Below, piece by piece: positions 37,266 to 47,120 of a DNA stretch of 64,000 nucleotides. The stretch is from Virgibacillus sp. NKC19-16 (lineage in GTDB: Bacteria; Bacillota; Bacilli; Bacillales; Amphibacillaceae), in assembly GCF_021560035.1 (NCBI RefSeq), contig NZ_CP074373.1:3765765-3829764 (forward strand), given 5' to 3'. Position numbers and translations under genes: made by a program. The notes under the pieces are model-generated. The model saw only the letters and a program-made list of their open reading frames with translations. It was not told where the DNA came from and did no database searches. Numbering within the stretch: the stretch's first letter is position 1; each line of letters opens with the position of its first letter.

Positions 37266-37403
37266 TTACGTATACTTTATCTGGCAAAATTTGATATATA
37301 GCAGGAAGGATGCCGGAAGTTGGCGCTTAATCAGGAAGAAAAATATTAATGCAACCCCTAAGAAAATAAGTCCGTAACCAATTGAGGGAACTTTATATTT
37401 CAT
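37266..37403 (-). CDS. small hydrophobic protein, 45 residues
   Basis: A short frame with one membrane helix (SIGYGLIFLGVALIFFFLIK, residues 7-26). It follows AGGGAGAG at good spacing. It ends 91 bases before the paralogous pair, so it may be cotranscribed. The polar end after residue 40 is unremarkable. I do not recognise it. Confidence 0.45.
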   Translation of the reverse strand: MKYKVPSIGYGLIFLGVALIFFFLIKRQLPASFLLYIKFCQIKYT

Positions 37404-37697
37404 AGATATTCTCTCCCTATTAACCTGTCTTCATCCTTTCTTTTAAATCTATCCAAACAACAGAATCCAATCCAGCTGTAAAAACAGAGGGCGTAGATAC
37501 CGAAAACCGCCTATTTTACCAGCAAGTAACCAAGCAACTCCTGCTGTTACACTACCGGCAAACAAACCTGAAACCAAGAAGCAAATGTTACATCAACAAG
37601 CATACCTACTTCACATATATCTTCTTCTGGATTTGTTACTCCTCTGTTGACTTGCAATCCCAGTATGGTATGTTGTGTTCAAAGGAGAGGAGATTGA
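37404..37697. other. intergenic stretch, no gene recognised
   Basis: About 290 bases between the small membrane frame and the lipoprotein gene. I see no open frame with a ribosome-binding site. Confidence 0.35.
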
Positions 37698-38393
37698 ATG
37701 AAAAAACGGATAAAATTTTTTTGCTATAATATTGCCCTACTATTACTAGTTCTATTGCTCGTTGGGTGTGCAGGCGATACGGATGCAGAATCAGGAACAC
37801 ATCCTTCAGACAATGAAAATGAATCCGCTTTAGAATCGGAAGAAGAAACTGATGGGGTAGATGAATCTGGATCCACAACAGTATCAGCAGAATCCTCAGT
37901 CGGCAATTCTAATGATAATGAAATTTCTTCAGAAGAAACAACTAACGAGAAACACGCAAATAATACATATGAAGGCGAAGATGGCAATACATCTGGAAGT
38001 GAAGAAGATAATCCATTGTCTAAATACTCTTCTGAGGAAATCGAATACGCTAGGGTCTGGCTGCAGCTTGGTGTTATGAAAGATGTAGATGAATTAAATG
38101 TCCGACATATTCCAGCCCGTACCCCTTTTAACCCTGATGATGAAACCAGTGCTGACTATCCGGAAGATGTGATCCAGCTCGCAGGCGGCCGCTTAGTTGC
38201 TGGGTCGGTAACATACAGCGGTAATGGAGACGGTACGATTAATGTATACAATGTGCCTTTACGATGGGATGGTGAGTACCCTGCAGATGAAAAATTTTAC
38301 AACGATATTATTGAAAATACCGAGCTAGAGTACGTTGACACAGGTGATGATGAAGAGATCATAGAGCTCATCGGCAAAATGAATATTCATTAG
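37698..38393 (+). CDS. lipoprotein with acidic linker
   Basis: A 231-residue lipoprotein: signal 1-22 with lipobox LVGC (Cys24) and then an acidic, serine-rich linker to about residue 108. The globular end starts at SSEEIEYARVWLQLGVMKDVDELNV and includes DYPEDVIQLAGGRLVAGSV and DGTINVYNVPLRWDG. C-terminal domains of this type occur in lipoproteins of Bacillaceae and staphylococci, with no known role. The ATG follows AAAGGAGAGGAGATTGA. A strong terminator follows. Confidence 0.85.
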   Translation: MKKRIKFFCYNIALLLLVLLLVGCAGDTDAESGTHPSDNENESALESEEETDGVDESGSTTVSAESSVGNSNDNEISSEETTNEKHANNTYEGEDGNTSGSEEDNPLSKYSSEEIEYARVWLQLGVMKDVDELNVRHIPARTPFNPDDETSADYPEDVIQLAGGRLVAGSVTYSGNGDGTINVYNVPLRWDGEYPADEKFYNDIIENTELEYVDTGDDEEIIELIGKMNIH

Positions 38394-38435
38394 TCGGGAG
38401 TGGTTATATTGATTTAGGTAACCTCTCGTTAAACT

Positions 38436-38470
38436 AAGGGGCTGTTCAAACATATATTGCAGCCCCTTTC
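38436..38470 (+). terminator. intrinsic terminator of the lipoprotein gene
   Basis: Stem AAGGGGCTG / CAGCCCCTT with TTTC following, 43 bases past the stop. Confidence 0.75.
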
Positions 38471-38489
38471 AAAGTTAGTGTGATTTTTT

Positions 38490-38670
38490 TATCATTGAAT
38501 CTTTCTTTAATGCATGCTTCCACGATTCTAGCCCGATCTTATATCATAGAGTCTTTCTCTGGTACATGGTATGCCAATTTTTTCTCAACATTGTATTAGA
38601 GAATCTTTCACTAGTACATGAGTACTCCAATTCTACCTCTTCCATGTATCAGAGAAGCTCATGTACTCCT
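38490..38670. repeat. 52-bp degenerate tandem repeat, 3.5 copies
   Basis: TATCATTGAATC (38490), TATCATAGAGTC (38542), TATTAGAGAATC (38594) and TATCAGAGAAGC (38647) mark units of 52-53 bases, with GTACATG at similar positions in the second and third. It lies between the lipoprotein terminator and the MFS stop. Several shared words (GAATCTTTC, GTACTCC) show common origin. Confidence 0.65.
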
Positions 38671-38728
38671 TTTTTAAGAAAGTTTCACTAAAAATCACTA
38701 CCTGAGGCTTCTTTCATCCACTGTACAA

Positions 38729-39940
38729 TCAAGCCGATATCTTTCTATCTTTCCCAGACTCTACTCCGGCAATCACGATAATAACAGCTAAAATACACAA
38801 CACAATTAGAGGCACCAGCCACCCATTCGTTACATCATGAAGTGCCCCGGCAGTGACAGGTCCGGCCGCTGCCATTAAATAGCCAAAAGACTGCCCCATT
38901 CCTGACATTTCCGATGTTTGCTTACCATCTCTTGATCGCAAGCTGAAAAACATCATCGATAAGCTAAAGGCAGATCCAGAAGCAATTCCAATCAATAATG
39001 CAGCTACAGGATTAAGAATTGGGTTGCCAAAAATCAATCCGATTACCCCAATAAGAAACAATATCCCGCTTAAAGCCCCGATTAATTTCTGATTAGCCAT
39101 TTTTTCTGCTATAAGCGGGACGATAAATGTGGTCGGAATGAGGCCAAACTGCATAAGCGATAACATCCATCCTGCTGTACTGGAACTATAACCCTGCGTT
39201 TGAAGAATTACTGGCAGCCACGTAAGCATGGTATTATAAATTAATGATTGCAAACCCATAAATATAGTGATATGCCAAGCTAGAGAGGACTTCCATATAC
39301 TACTACTATTCTGTGATGGAGTGCCGCCTACCTGGTCCGTATTATTTTTTCTACGAAGCTGCGGAATCCAGATCGCCGTCGCTATTATAGAAAGAACAGC
39401 CCAAAATGCAAGTGACCCTTGCCAGCCTATTCCGGAAATAGATGCTAATGGCACACTGATGCCGGCAGCCAATGCACCGAACACGTTCATAAAAACAGCA
39501 TATAGACCTGTCATGATACCAATTTTAAGCGGGAAATTTATTTTAATAAAGCTTGGCAACAGCACATTTCCAATTGCAATAGCTAGGCCAATTAATATCG
39601 TACCTGCAAATAGTAGGACTGCCCCGAAAAAAGGACGAACGATAAGTCCGATTGTTAATAGAATTAATGAAAAGAAAAATGTCCTTTCCATCCCAATTCG
39701 GTTTGCAATTTTCGGTGCAAACGGGGAAAGGAATGCAAAGGCGAGTAGCGGTAGTGTCGTAATCAATCCTGCTAGAGTATTGCTGAGACCAAGGCCGTCG
39801 CGAATAAATGATAGGAGCGATCCTACCGAAGTCAATGGTGCCCTAAGGTTGGATGCAATCAATATAATTCCAATCACTAGCCCCCATAATGCTAATTTAT
39901 TTCGTTGTGGATTATCTATTTTTGTTACTGATTTCTCCAA
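38729..39940 (-). CDS. MFS transporter, CynX/NimT family (YycB-like)
   Basis: A 403-residue major-facilitator protein of 12 helices. The opening NKLALWGLVIGIILIASNLRAPLTSVG with an Arg in helix 1 is the CynX/NimT signature. A central polar loop follows helix 6 (LRRKNNTDQVGG). B. subtilis carries a CynX-type gene, yycB, in this same neighbourhood, so this is probably its counterpart. Substrates of the family include cyanate and 2-nitroimidazole; here unknown. The start codon is TTG, supported by GGGGGACTAGAA. Confidence 0.88.
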   Translation of the reverse strand: MEKSVTKIDNPQRNKLALWGLVIGIILIASNLRAPLTSVGSLLSFIRDGLGLSNTLAGLITTLPLLAFAFLSPFAPKIANRIGMERTFFFSLILLTIGLIVRPFFGAVLLFAGTILIGLAIAIGNVLLPSFIKINFPLKIGIMTGLYAVFMNVFGALAAGISVPLASISGIGWQGSLAFWAVLSIIATAIWIPQLRRKNNTDQVGGTPSQNSSSIWKSSLAWHITIFMGLQSLIYNTMLTWLPVILQTQGYSSSTAGWMLSLMQFGLIPTTFIVPLIAEKMANQKLIGALSGILFLIGVIGLIFGNPILNPVAALLIGIASGSAFSLSMMFFSLRSRDGKQTSEMSGMGQSFGYLMAAAGPVTAGALHDVTNGWLVPLIVLCILAVIIVIAGVESGKDRKISA

Positions 39941-39963
39941 TTCTAGTCCCCCACAATACTTCT

Positions 39964-40019
39964 AAGGGGCCTGTCCCTCACCGCTTTAACACATTAACGT
40001 AGCGGGGGACAGACCCCTT
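39964..40019. repeat. palindromic intergenic repeat, copy 1 of the CCTGTCCC type
   Basis: Left arm AAGGGGCCTGTCCC-CACCGCT, right arm AGCG-GGGACAGACCCCTT, with a central ACATTAACGT. A related copy is at 52171. It sits between the MFS start and the helicase stop. Confidence 0.65.
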
Positions 40020-40025
40020 CAAGTC

Positions 40026-41393
40026 TTAAACTGGAACTGGCGGTACATCACTCTCTTGATAGCGGTGATCCAGGTCCACGAATTTATTGTATTCTTTCAC
40101 AAACGCTAGCTCCACCGATCCGGTTGGGCCGTTACGTTGTTTGGAAATGATGATTTCGATGATATTCTCTTTCTCAGATTCTGCATCATAGTAGTCATCA
40201 CGGTACAGGAATCCTACAATATCAGCATCTTGCTCTATACTTCCTGACTCACGCAAGTCAGACATCATCGGGCGCTTGTCCTGTCGTGATTCAACGCCAC
40301 GGGACAGCTGCGATAGGGCAATTAATGGAACATTTAATTCACGTGCCAGCCCTTTTAACTCCCGGGAGATTTCCGAGACTTCTTGTTGCCGATTTTCACG
40401 AGAATTTCCGGTACCCTGAATAAGCTGCAGATAATCGATTAAAATCATACCAAGTCCGTCTTCCTGCTTTAAGCGACGGCATTTAGAACGAATCTCACTC
40501 ACACGAATTCCCGGCGAGTCATCGATATAGATGCCGGCATTGGAAAGGGACCCCATTGCCATCGTTAGCTTACTCCAGTCATCTGCCTGGAGTTGTCCAT
40601 TACGCAGGCGCTGGGAATCAATATTTCCCTCTGCACAAAGCATACGCTGCACAAGCTGATCTGCACCCATCTCCAGACTGAAAATAGCAACATTCTCGTC
40701 GCTGTTTACAGCAACATTTTGCGCAACATTCAAGGCAAAAGCTGTTTTACCAACAGATGGACGCGCTGCTACAATAATTAAATCATTTCGCTGAAAGCCG
40801 GACGTAATTTTGTCTAAATCACGAAATCCCGTTGCAATACCGGTGATATCTGACGTAGCCTGATGGAGCTGTTCAATCGTGTCATACACTTCGATCAGCA
40901 CATCTTTAATCGTTTTAAAAGCCCCCGTTTGTTGACGGCTCGATACTTCTAAAATATTTTTCTCTGCTTCGTTCAATACCGCTTCAACATCATCTTCTTT
41001 TTCAAATCCGGATGTGACAATATCTGTAGCCGTGCGAATTAGACGACGGAGCAATGCCTTTTCTTCAACAATTTTACTGTAATATTGGATATTAGCAGCG
41101 GTTGGTACACTGCCGGCAACTTCAGAAAGGTACGCCACGCCACCAGCTTCATCGAGCGTCTTTTGATTTTGCAGGTAGGTCGTTACCGTGACAACATCAA
41201 TTGGCTCACCCTTATCAGCAAGACTCATCATTGCCTGGAATATACGTTGGTGGCCTGCCCGGTAAAAATCTTCCGCTACCAATAATTCAGACGCCGTTGA
41301 AAAGGACTCCGGCTCCAGGAACACAGCACCAATAACAGATTGCTCCGCTTCTATATTATGTGGGGGTATGCGGTCATTCCAAGCCTCACTCAT
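40026..41393 (-). CDS. dnaB: replicative DNA helicase (DnaB type; DnaC in B. subtilis)
   Basis: Hexameric 5'-3' helicase at the replication fork. It has the N-terminal primase-binding domain (IPPHNIEAEQSVIGAVFLEP), a linker, and the RecA domain with Walker A AARPSVGKTAF and Walker B MILIDYLQLI. The GLARELNVPLIALSQLSRGVE strand and DLRESGSIEQDADIV arginine-finger segment follow. The 455 residues have standard length and no intein is present. The ATG follows GGTAAGGAGGGGACGTA. In B. subtilis terms this is dnaC. Confidence 0.98.
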   Translation of the reverse strand: MSEAWNDRIPPHNIEAEQSVIGAVFLEPESFSTASELLVAEDFYRAGHQRIFQAMMSLADKGEPIDVVTVTTYLQNQKTLDEAGGVAYLSEVAGSVPTAANIQYYSKIVEEKALLRRLIRTATDIVTSGFEKEDDVEAVLNEAEKNILEVSSRQQTGAFKTIKDVLIEVYDTIEQLHQATSDITGIATGFRDLDKITSGFQRNDLIIVAARPSVGKTAFALNVAQNVAVNSDENVAIFSLEMGADQLVQRMLCAEGNIDSQRLRNGQLQADDWSKLTMAMGSLSNAGIYIDDSPGIRVSEIRSKCRRLKQEDGLGMILIDYLQLIQGTGNSRENRQQEVSEISRELKGLARELNVPLIALSQLSRGVESRQDKRPMMSDLRESGSIEQDADIVGFLYRDDYYDAESEKENIIEIIISKQRNGPTGSVELAFVKEYNKFVDLDHRYQESDVPPVPV

Positions 41394-41475
41394 TACGTCC
41401 CCTCCTTACCTAAAGAGACATTTCTATATACTAATTGCTTTCACAATGGAAGCAAAGAGGCGTCCCCATGCTTCC

Positions 41476-41922
41476 TTACTTTTCCGTTACATGCACGGTA
41501 ACCGAACCGGAAACTTCCGGATGCAGCTTAACAGGCACTGTTGTATAACCTAATGCGCGAATCGGCTCATCCAGTTCGATTTTTCGTTTATCGATTTTAT
41601 AGCCGTGATCTTTTTCCAGTGATTCAGCAATGTGTTTACTTGTGATCGAACCAAAGAGACGTCCGTTGTCGCCTGATTTGGCTTTTAACTCAACATCCAA
41701 ATCTGCCAATGTATCTTTTAGGTCCATTGCTTCTTCTTTAACCTTTTGTTCCTGTTGCGCGTCTTTACGCTGTTTGGCTTCCAATGCTTTCAAATTTCCG
41801 GGTGTTGCTTCTTGGGCAATGTTATTTTTCAGTAAATAATTACGTGCATAGCCATCCGAAACATTTTTCACTTCGCCTTTATTACCTTTTCCTTTTACAT
41901 CTTTTAGAAAAATTACTTTCAT
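41476..41922 (-). CDS. rplI: 50S ribosomal protein L9
   Basis: A 148-residue L9 protein with the N-terminal rRNA-binding domain ([31 protein letters not shown]), the long central helix and the C-terminal domain ([29 protein letters not shown]). It overlaps the gdpP stop by four bases, the same arrangement as in B. subtilis, so the two are translated together. Confidence 0.98.
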   Translation of the reverse strand: MKVIFLKDVKGKGNKGEVKNVSDGYARNYLLKNNIAQEATPGNLKALEAKQRKDAQQEQKVKEEAMDLKDTLADLDVELKAKSGDNGRLFGSITSKHIAESLEKDHGYKIDKRKIELDEPIRALGYTTVPVKLHPEVSGSVTVHVTEK

Positions 41923-43895
41923 TCTGATTCTCCCCCTCCGAAATATTCATCTAAAATATCCTTTAATAAGCCCTCGGCATCCTCGAGGTTCGTGTCTTCA
42001 ATTTGTGTAGCAGCATTTGTTAAGTGACCGCCACCATCCATTTTTTCCATAATAACCTGCACATTGATTTCACCTAGCGAACGTGCGCTGATGCCAATTC
42101 TGCCATCTTTACGTTCAGAGATAACAAATGATGCCTTAATACCGCTCATTGTTAAGAGCGTATCAGCTGCTTGAGCTATTAATATATGCCCATAAGTCTT
42201 GCCGGATTCTGCGGTTGAAATAGCAATAGAATCACGGTAGACCTCGGAGCGTTCAATCAATTTACTACGTTTTATATAAACATCCAGATCTTCCTTCATA
42301 AACTGCTGCACCAACACGTTATCGGCGCCTTTGGAACGCAAATAGGAAGCAGCGTCAAAGGTGCGTGAGCCTGTTCGCATAGAAAAGCTTTTTGTATCAA
42401 CAATAATACCTGCTAACAACGCTGTCGCTTCAAGTATTTTCAGTTTCAGGTTTTTCGGCTGATACTCAAGCAGCTCTGTTACAAGCTCTGCGGTTGAAGA
42501 CGCATATGGTTCCATATATACGAGTGTTGGATTATCAATAAATTCCTCGCCTCGACGGTGATGATCAATAACCACTTTGTAGTCCGTTTTTTGAAGCAGA
42601 TCTTCATTTGCAACCATCGAAGGTCGATGAGTATCCACCACAACAACTAAGCTACGGCTACCGGTAAGCTCTTCTGCCTCTTCCGGATCAATTAAATCCC
42701 CCCATAGTTCCTCATCTTTCTGTATTGCCTCAACTAAGCGATAGACCCCTGTATCGACATCATCCGGGTCAAACACGATGTGACCCTCCACACCATTTGT
42801 TTTCGCTATATTTAAAATACCGATTGCCGCACCGAGCGAATCCATATCCGGTGATTTATGTCCCATAATAATGACATTATCACTTACTCTGACAAGTTCC
42901 ATCAAGGCATGGGAAATAACGCGCGCCCGAACCCTGGTTCGCTTTTCCATTGGGTTTGTCTTTCCACCATAAAAACGAACTTTCCCGGCTTCATCTTTGA
43001 TCGCGACCTGATCACCACCACGTCCAAGGGCAAGATCCAGGCTAGATTGTGCCAGCCCTCCAAGATCAGGGAGTGATGCCTCACCATATCCGACACCTAT
43101 ACTAAGTGTAACCGCGTTACCCTGTTCGACGTCTACTTCACGGACTTTATCCAGGATATCAAATTTTGCGTTTTCCAGCTCTTGCAGAATTTCCTGCGTC
43201 CCTATTGCTAAAAACCGTTCTTGAGATGTCCGTTTCAAATAAAGCCCATTCTCTGATGACCAATTATTTAAGACAGAGGTTACTTGTGAATTCAATTGAC
43301 TTTTCAGCCTATCATCCATATTTTGCGTAATTTCCTCGTAATTGTCCAAATAAATAATAGCTAAAACTGTTTTATCATTATGATACAGTGTTTGTAATTC
43401 CGAATGCTCTGTACGATCAAACACATACAACAAGCGCTCTTCTTTTTTTACCTTTGTTTCAAATTCATAGCCTTCCATTTCAAACCATACATTCTCTTTA
43501 CTTTCCTTAATCATTGGGATAAGATCTTCAGAAAGCATGTTCAGTGAATTCCCGACAATTGTGTTATTCTCTTCGGCAAATTTATTCATATATGGATTTG
43601 CCCATTCGATCTTGTAGTCCTCACTATATAAAACAATACCAAATGGCATTTCCAGTAATGCTTCATCTCCTACTTTTTTAATCCGATGGGAGATGGTAGC
43701 TATATATTTTTCTGCTTCTTGAAGCAATGTTCTCTCTGTTCGTATGCTGTAGTAAATGGAAGCAGCTAAAAACAATGTCATGATGAGTCCAAGCACCCAT
43801 TGGAAATACCATATGACAGCAAGCAGCAGAATGGACAGTACATAAATCACCCATAAATGACTGCTAAGTTTTGGTTTCTTTTGTAAATCTGGCAT
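41919..43895 (-). CDS. gdpP: cyclic di-AMP phosphodiesterase GdpP
   Basis: Hydrolyses c-di-AMP to pApA. The 658 residues show two N-terminal membrane helices (13-48), a PAS domain (about 75-150), a degenerate GGDEF domain (about 170-300), then DHH/DHHA1 domains with [20 protein letters not shown] and VIDHHRR as metal-binding motifs, and a [11 protein letters not shown] end. It is the counterpart of CdaS at 34143, so both synthesis and breakdown of the messenger are encoded here. The ATG follows GTAGGAGCTGAGTACT. Confidence 0.97.
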   Translation of the reverse strand: MPDLQKKPKLSSHLWVIYVLSILLLAVIWYFQWVLGLIMTLFLAASIYYSIRTERTLLQEAEKYIATISHRIKKVGDEALLEMPFGIVLYSEDYKIEWANPYMNKFAEENNTIVGNSLNMLSEDLIPMIKESKENVWFEMEGYEFETKVKKEERLLYVFDRTEHSELQTLYHNDKTVLAIIYLDNYEEITQNMDDRLKSQLNSQVTSVLNNWSSENGLYLKRTSQERFLAIGTQEILQELENAKFDILDKVREVDVEQGNAVTLSIGVGYGEASLPDLGGLAQSSLDLALGRGGDQVAIKDEAGKVRFYGGKTNPMEKRTRVRARVISHALMELVRVSDNVIIMGHKSPDMDSLGAAIGILNIAKTNGVEGHIVFDPDDVDTGVYRLVEAIQKDEELWGDLIDPEEAEELTGSRSLVVVVDTHRPSMVANEDLLQKTDYKVVIDHHRRGEEFIDNPTLVYMEPYASSTAELVTELLEYQPKNLKLKILEATALLAGIIVDTKSFSMRTGSRTFDAASYLRSKGADNVLVQQFMKEDLDVYIKRSKLIERSEVYRDSIAISTAESGKTYGHILIAQAADTLLTMSGIKASFVISERKDGRIGISARSLGEINVQVIMEKMDGGGHLTNAATQIEDTNLEDAEGLLKDILDEYFGGGESE

Positions 43896-43922
43896 AGTAC
43901 TCAGCTCCTACTTACGTGCACC

Positions 43923-44873
43923 TTATTTTTCATTATTATCTGTCATGCGATCCCTTAACCTAAAGCCTATATCAATTATACCTAAAATGCGTACTAAATA
44001 CAGTAGTGGGGCAAAAATTACGATCAATACCACACTTAAGATAGGAATTGCTTTTGAGATATTCTTATGATGCGCGTAAAAGAATATAAAGGAAATGCCT
44101 TGAAGGGACATTAACAGGCCTGTTATGACAAGCAGATTTTGAGCCCCTAAGTAAAGAACGTTATCCGGATCCAGTTCAATAAATGAAAAAACTAGCGCTG
44201 CTAAATAGATCCATATAACAGAAACCGGAAATTGTAGCATGCGAAAAGGTGGAAACCGCAATTCTTTTCGCTCTATCCGATTTATCACTTTATAGCTAAG
44301 CCATTGGCTAATAAATGCCAGGACAACAGCGGCAACTGCCAAGCCTACGGGAAACAGATCTGTTAATAATCCAATTTGTTGCTCCAGTAATTCTTGGGTT
44401 TCTTCCATCTGCTGCTCTCCAGCGCCAAATTGTTCTAAAAATGCCGTGCTCATTTGCATGGATTCTGCGAGTGCTGATTCAAATTCCTCTATCCAATTTA
44501 CATCGAATAAAACCTGGCTATACACAAAAACAAATAATAAACCGACAATAAAGCCAAATGTTCCACGGGCCCATGTCTCATAAGCAGATACATTCTGGTA
44601 AATCGCGCTTCCAATCATTAACCCACCAAAGCCCATAAGTACAGCGATTGGCAACGAAAAGACAGTAGCAAAAAGTGTTGTCAAAATCATCGCTGCAACA
44701 AGCATTAATAAAGTTGGTTTCCAATTATATCTTGATGCGTATATAACAAATGGTACCGGCAACACAAACATTGCAAAAATCGATAGCACAGGAACAAAAA
44801 CGGTGACCAGCAACAGCACCATAAATATTGCTGTAAGTAATGCTCCATCTGTTAGCCTCTTTGATTGATTCAT
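43923..44873 (-). CDS. yybS: DUF2232 membrane protein YybS
   Basis: A 316-residue multi-pass membrane protein (about eight helices), with the family start LTDGALLTAIFMVLLLVTVFVP and end IIDIGFRLRDRM. It precedes gdpP with a gap of 27 bases, as in B. subtilis. Members resemble membrane components of ECF-type transporters, but the role is not established. The ATG follows GATGAGGTGCAATT. Confidence 0.93.
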   Translation of the reverse strand: MNQSKRLTDGALLTAIFMVLLLVTVFVPVLSIFAMFVLPVPFVIYASRYNWKPTLLMLVAAMILTTLFATVFSLPIAVLMGFGGLMIGSAIYQNVSAYETWARGTFGFIVGLLFVFVYSQVLFDVNWIEEFESALAESMQMSTAFLEQFGAGEQQMEETQELLEQQIGLLTDLFPVGLAVAAVVLAFISQWLSYKVINRIERKELRFPPFRMLQFPVSVIWIYLAALVFSFIELDPDNVLYLGAQNLLVITGLLMSLQGISFIFFYAHHKNISKAIPILSVVLIVIFAPLLYLVRILGIIDIGFRLRDRMTDNNEK

Positions 44874-44979
44874 AATTGCACCTCATCTAAAACAAAACGT
44901 TTCTAAATTTAATCTCACTCATTATAATATGATAACATGATTTATAGGGTTATGTATGTCGAAACACGTAGAAAATATT

Positions 44980-44993
44980 ATTTCCCGGGGAAT
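44980..44993. promoter_or_regulatory. probable Noc-binding site with one mismatch
   Basis: ATTTCCCGGGGAAT differs from the Noc palindrome ATTTCCCGGGAAAT at one base. It lies in the intergenic region upstream of yybS. Confidence 0.5.
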
Positions 44994-45152
44994 ATTTTGG
45001 CGGATCTTCTAATAATTAAGATGCGGAATATCCCGAGTGTAGTTGGATGACATAGCCCCATATGAAAATGTCATTGATTTTTCATGGCATGACACGCTTT
45101 TATAATTCTTTTCTATTATAATAAAAATAAACGGTACAGAAGGATGAGAAAA

Positions 45153-45641
45153 ATGATTTTCCTGCAAGCATTCCTCCATAGTATCAAATTGCCGCGTAAA
45201 AAGGCAATTTTCAAGCTTAATCGAATTGGAATGGATATAACGGTAGTGTATATGTTTATTCTATTATTACTTGTTTCTATGCCATCATTGATCGATCAAC
45301 TAACAGCAACCGAAGGTCAGAGTGCCAATTTAAATTTTTTGTTTTTACTTATTTATTTTTTTATGTTCTATTATCTCCCAATGACGATAATTGTTTTTCT
45401 CATGCTGTCACTGATTGCCTATATCGCAACAATAGTAGCAAAAGGGATGCGGCGCAAATTACGTTTCTCCATTCTCTGGAAAATGGCTGCCTATACGACA
45501 ACAATTCCGTTTTTACTTTACACTGTTATTGCGTTGCTTTATCCCGTTAGTGACGTGTTTTTGCTGCTTTCTCTTATTTATACACTAGTACTAATCGTTA
45601 TGATTATTTCTGTTTATCCGAGGCGTAAAATTCGGTCGTGA
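45153..45641 (+). CDS. membrane protein, possibly DUF1189-like
   Basis: A protein of 162 residues with four membrane helices (about 29-47, 62-92, 108-125 and 132-155). The opening FLHSIKLPRKKAIFKLNRIG followed by a helix reminds me of DUF1189 membrane proteins, but it is shorter, so the assignment is weak. An ATG at 45144 also opens the frame; AGAAGG directly precedes that one and is nine bases before 45153, which decides the start. It is monocistronic, and a GC-rich repeat follows. Confidence 0.75.
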   Translation: MIFLQAFLHSIKLPRKKAIFKLNRIGMDITVVYMFILLLLVSMPSLIDQLTATEGQSANLNFLFLLIYFFMFYYLPMTIIVFLMLSLIAYIATIVAKGMRRKLRFSILWKMAAYTTTIPFLLYTVIALLYPVSDVFLLLSLIYTLVLIVMIISVYPRRKIRS

Positions 45642-45659
45642 AGGTGTGGGGCTTCCTTT

Positions 45660-45860
45660 CGTGACGCTGTCTCCCAGTTTAGAGTGACTCAGCGTACGAT
45701 ACGGAATTCACCACTGATCCATAGAACCGATACCCGAGGCTCGAGCGTCGAATGCCGAGGCCTGAGCTACGAGTGCCGAACATGGGCCGCTGAATGCCGA
45801 TGTCCGGACACGAACGCCGAAGCAATAGCCACGAATCCCGAACCCTAAAACACCTGCCAC
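45660..45860. repeat. degenerate GC-rich repeat with CGAATGCCGA words
   Basis: The unit YGARNGCCGA recurs at about 45748, 45769, 45792 and 45808, with ACCCGAGG and ATCCCGAACC variants on either side. GC content is well above the flanks and there is no open frame. It fills the gap between the membrane protein gene and rpsR. Confidence 0.5.
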
Positions 45861-45881
45861 CTCGCTTTAAATTTCCACTAG

Positions 45882-45925
45882 CAAAAAACCTCCAAACCCA
45901 GCCCTACAGCCAGATTTAGAGGTTT
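45882..45925 (-). terminator. terminator of the rpsF-ssb-rpsR operon
   Basis: Minus strand AAACCTC pairs with GAGGTTT around an inner TCTGGC/GGGCTGGG hairpin, followed by TTTTTTGC, nine bases past the rpsR stop. Confidence 0.8.
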
Positions 45926-45933
45926 AACTATTA

Positions 45934-46167
45934 TTATTCTCCCGCTACAAATGGCAATAAAGCCATTGTACGAGCGCGTTTGATTGCTTTTGTAAGTTTA
46001 CGTTGATATTTTGCAGATGTTCCAGTTACACGACGTGGAAGAATTTTTCCACGTTCTGAAACGAAACGTCTTAGCAAATCAACGTCTTTATAGTCGATGT
46101 GTGTAATACCATTTGCTGTGAAATAACACACTTTTTTACGCTTTGCGCGTCCGCGACGAGCTGCCAT
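45934..46167 (-). CDS. rpsR: 30S ribosomal protein S18
   Basis: A 77-residue S18 protein: basic start [20 protein letters not shown], then [19 protein letters not shown] and [24 protein letters not shown]. It binds S6 on the platform of the 30S subunit. It is the last gene of the rpsF-ssb-rpsR operon, with CAAAAGGAGGGTTATCA upstream. A single cysteine at residue 14 is the only zinc-type residue, so this is the zinc-independent form. Confidence 0.98.
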   Translation of the reverse strand: MAARRGRAKRKKVCYFTANGITHIDYKDVDLLRRFVSERGKILPRRVTGTSAKYQRKLTKAIKRARTMALLPFVAGE

Positions 46168-46188
46168 TGATAACCCTCCTTTTGTTTC

Positions 46189-46671
46189 TTAGAATGGTAA
46201 ATCATCGTCTGATATATCGATAGGCTCTCCATTATTTTTAAATGGGTCCTCTTGATTTTGGTTCTGATTTTGGTTCTGCCATGGAGCCTGGTTTTGATTC
46301 TGATTTCTGTTTTGGAATCCTGATGTGTCCTGTCCTCTTTCTTGAGAGGCACCTTTTGATTCTAAGAATTGTACACTATCTGCAACAACTTCTGTTACGA
46401 AGACTGTTTTACCATCTTGTCCTTCAAATGTACGTGACTGAAGGCGGCCGTCTACACCGATCATGCTACCTTTTTTCATGTAGTTCGCAAGGTTTTCGGC
46501 CGGTCTGCGCCAAACCACACAGTTAAGAAAGTCCGCATCACGATTCCCCTGTTGGTTCGTAAATGGACGATTAACTGCAACGGTAAAGTTGGCTACTGCC
46601 ACTCCGCTTGGTGTATAACGTAAATCAGGATCCTTCGTTAACCTGCCTACTAGTACGACACGATTTAACAT
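46189..46671 (-). CDS. ssb: single-stranded DNA-binding protein
   Basis: A 160-residue SSB. The OB fold (1-110) starts [23 protein letters not shown], then a Gln/Asn-rich linker (QNQNQNQ) and the acidic tip DISDDDLPF that binds partner proteins. It lies between rpsF and rpsR as in B. subtilis. The GTG at 46680 also opens the frame; GGGAG is placed for the ATG at 46671. Confidence 0.97.
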   Translation of the reverse strand: MLNRVVLVGRLTKDPDLRYTPSGVAVANFTVAVNRPFTNQQGNRDADFLNCVVWRRPAENLANYMKKGSMIGVDGRLQSRTFEGQDGKTVFVTEVVADSVQFLESKGASQERGQDTSGFQNRNQNQNQAPWQNQNQNQNQEDPFKNNGEPIDISDDDLPF

Positions 46672-46686
46672 CAGAACCACTCCCTA

Positions 46687-46977
46687 TTATTGATCATCTT
46701 CTCGAATTGCCATATGACGAATAATATCATCAGAGAACTTCGCTTGGCGATCAAATTCATTAATTGCCTCTACATCACTGCTGAAGTTAATGACTACATA
46801 ATATCCATCACGATAGTCTTGAATTTCATAAGCAAGACGTTTCTTGCCTTTTTCATCAACTTTATCAATCTCCGCGCCATTATCGGTTAAAACCTTATTG
46901 AAGCGCTCAATTAATGCTGTCTGAGCTTCCTCTTCAATGTCTGGGCGGATGATATACATGATTTCGTATTTTCTCAT
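46687..46977 (-). CDS. rpsF: 30S ribosomal protein S6
   Basis: A 96-residue S6 protein with [36 protein letters not shown] and a normal end. It forms a complex with S18 on the 30S subunit. A GTG at 46986 also opens the frame; AAAGGAGG is placed for the ATG at 46977. It heads the rpsF-ssb-rpsR operon and has a leader that may bind S6-S18. Confidence 0.97.
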   Translation of the reverse strand: MRKYEIMYIIRPDIEEEAQTALIERFNKVLTDNGAEIDKVDEKGKKRLAYEIQDYRDGYYVVINFSSDVEAINEFDRQAKFSDDIIRHMAIREDDQ

Positions 46978-47055
46978 CCGGTACACCTCCTTTTGGTCTA
47001 TGCGGCTCCATTCAATCGAAGGAGCAAGGAGTAATCACTTGCATTACTCACAATA
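46978..47055 (-). promoter_or_regulatory. candidate S6-S18 ribosomal leader
   Basis: The rpsF 5' leader has a stem GCTCC / GGAGC closed by a ten-base loop, with CCGC directly after the stem and a second pairing of ATTACTC with GAGTAAT. The known S6:S18 leader is a stem with a conserved CCG bulge before rpsF. The features fit loosely, and no covariation can be tested here. Confidence 0.4.
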
Positions 47056-47120
47056 GTGTATTATACCAAATGTTTTACAAAATAACAAGTCTTCGAGAGA
47101 TCCTGATTTTACGTTAAAAC

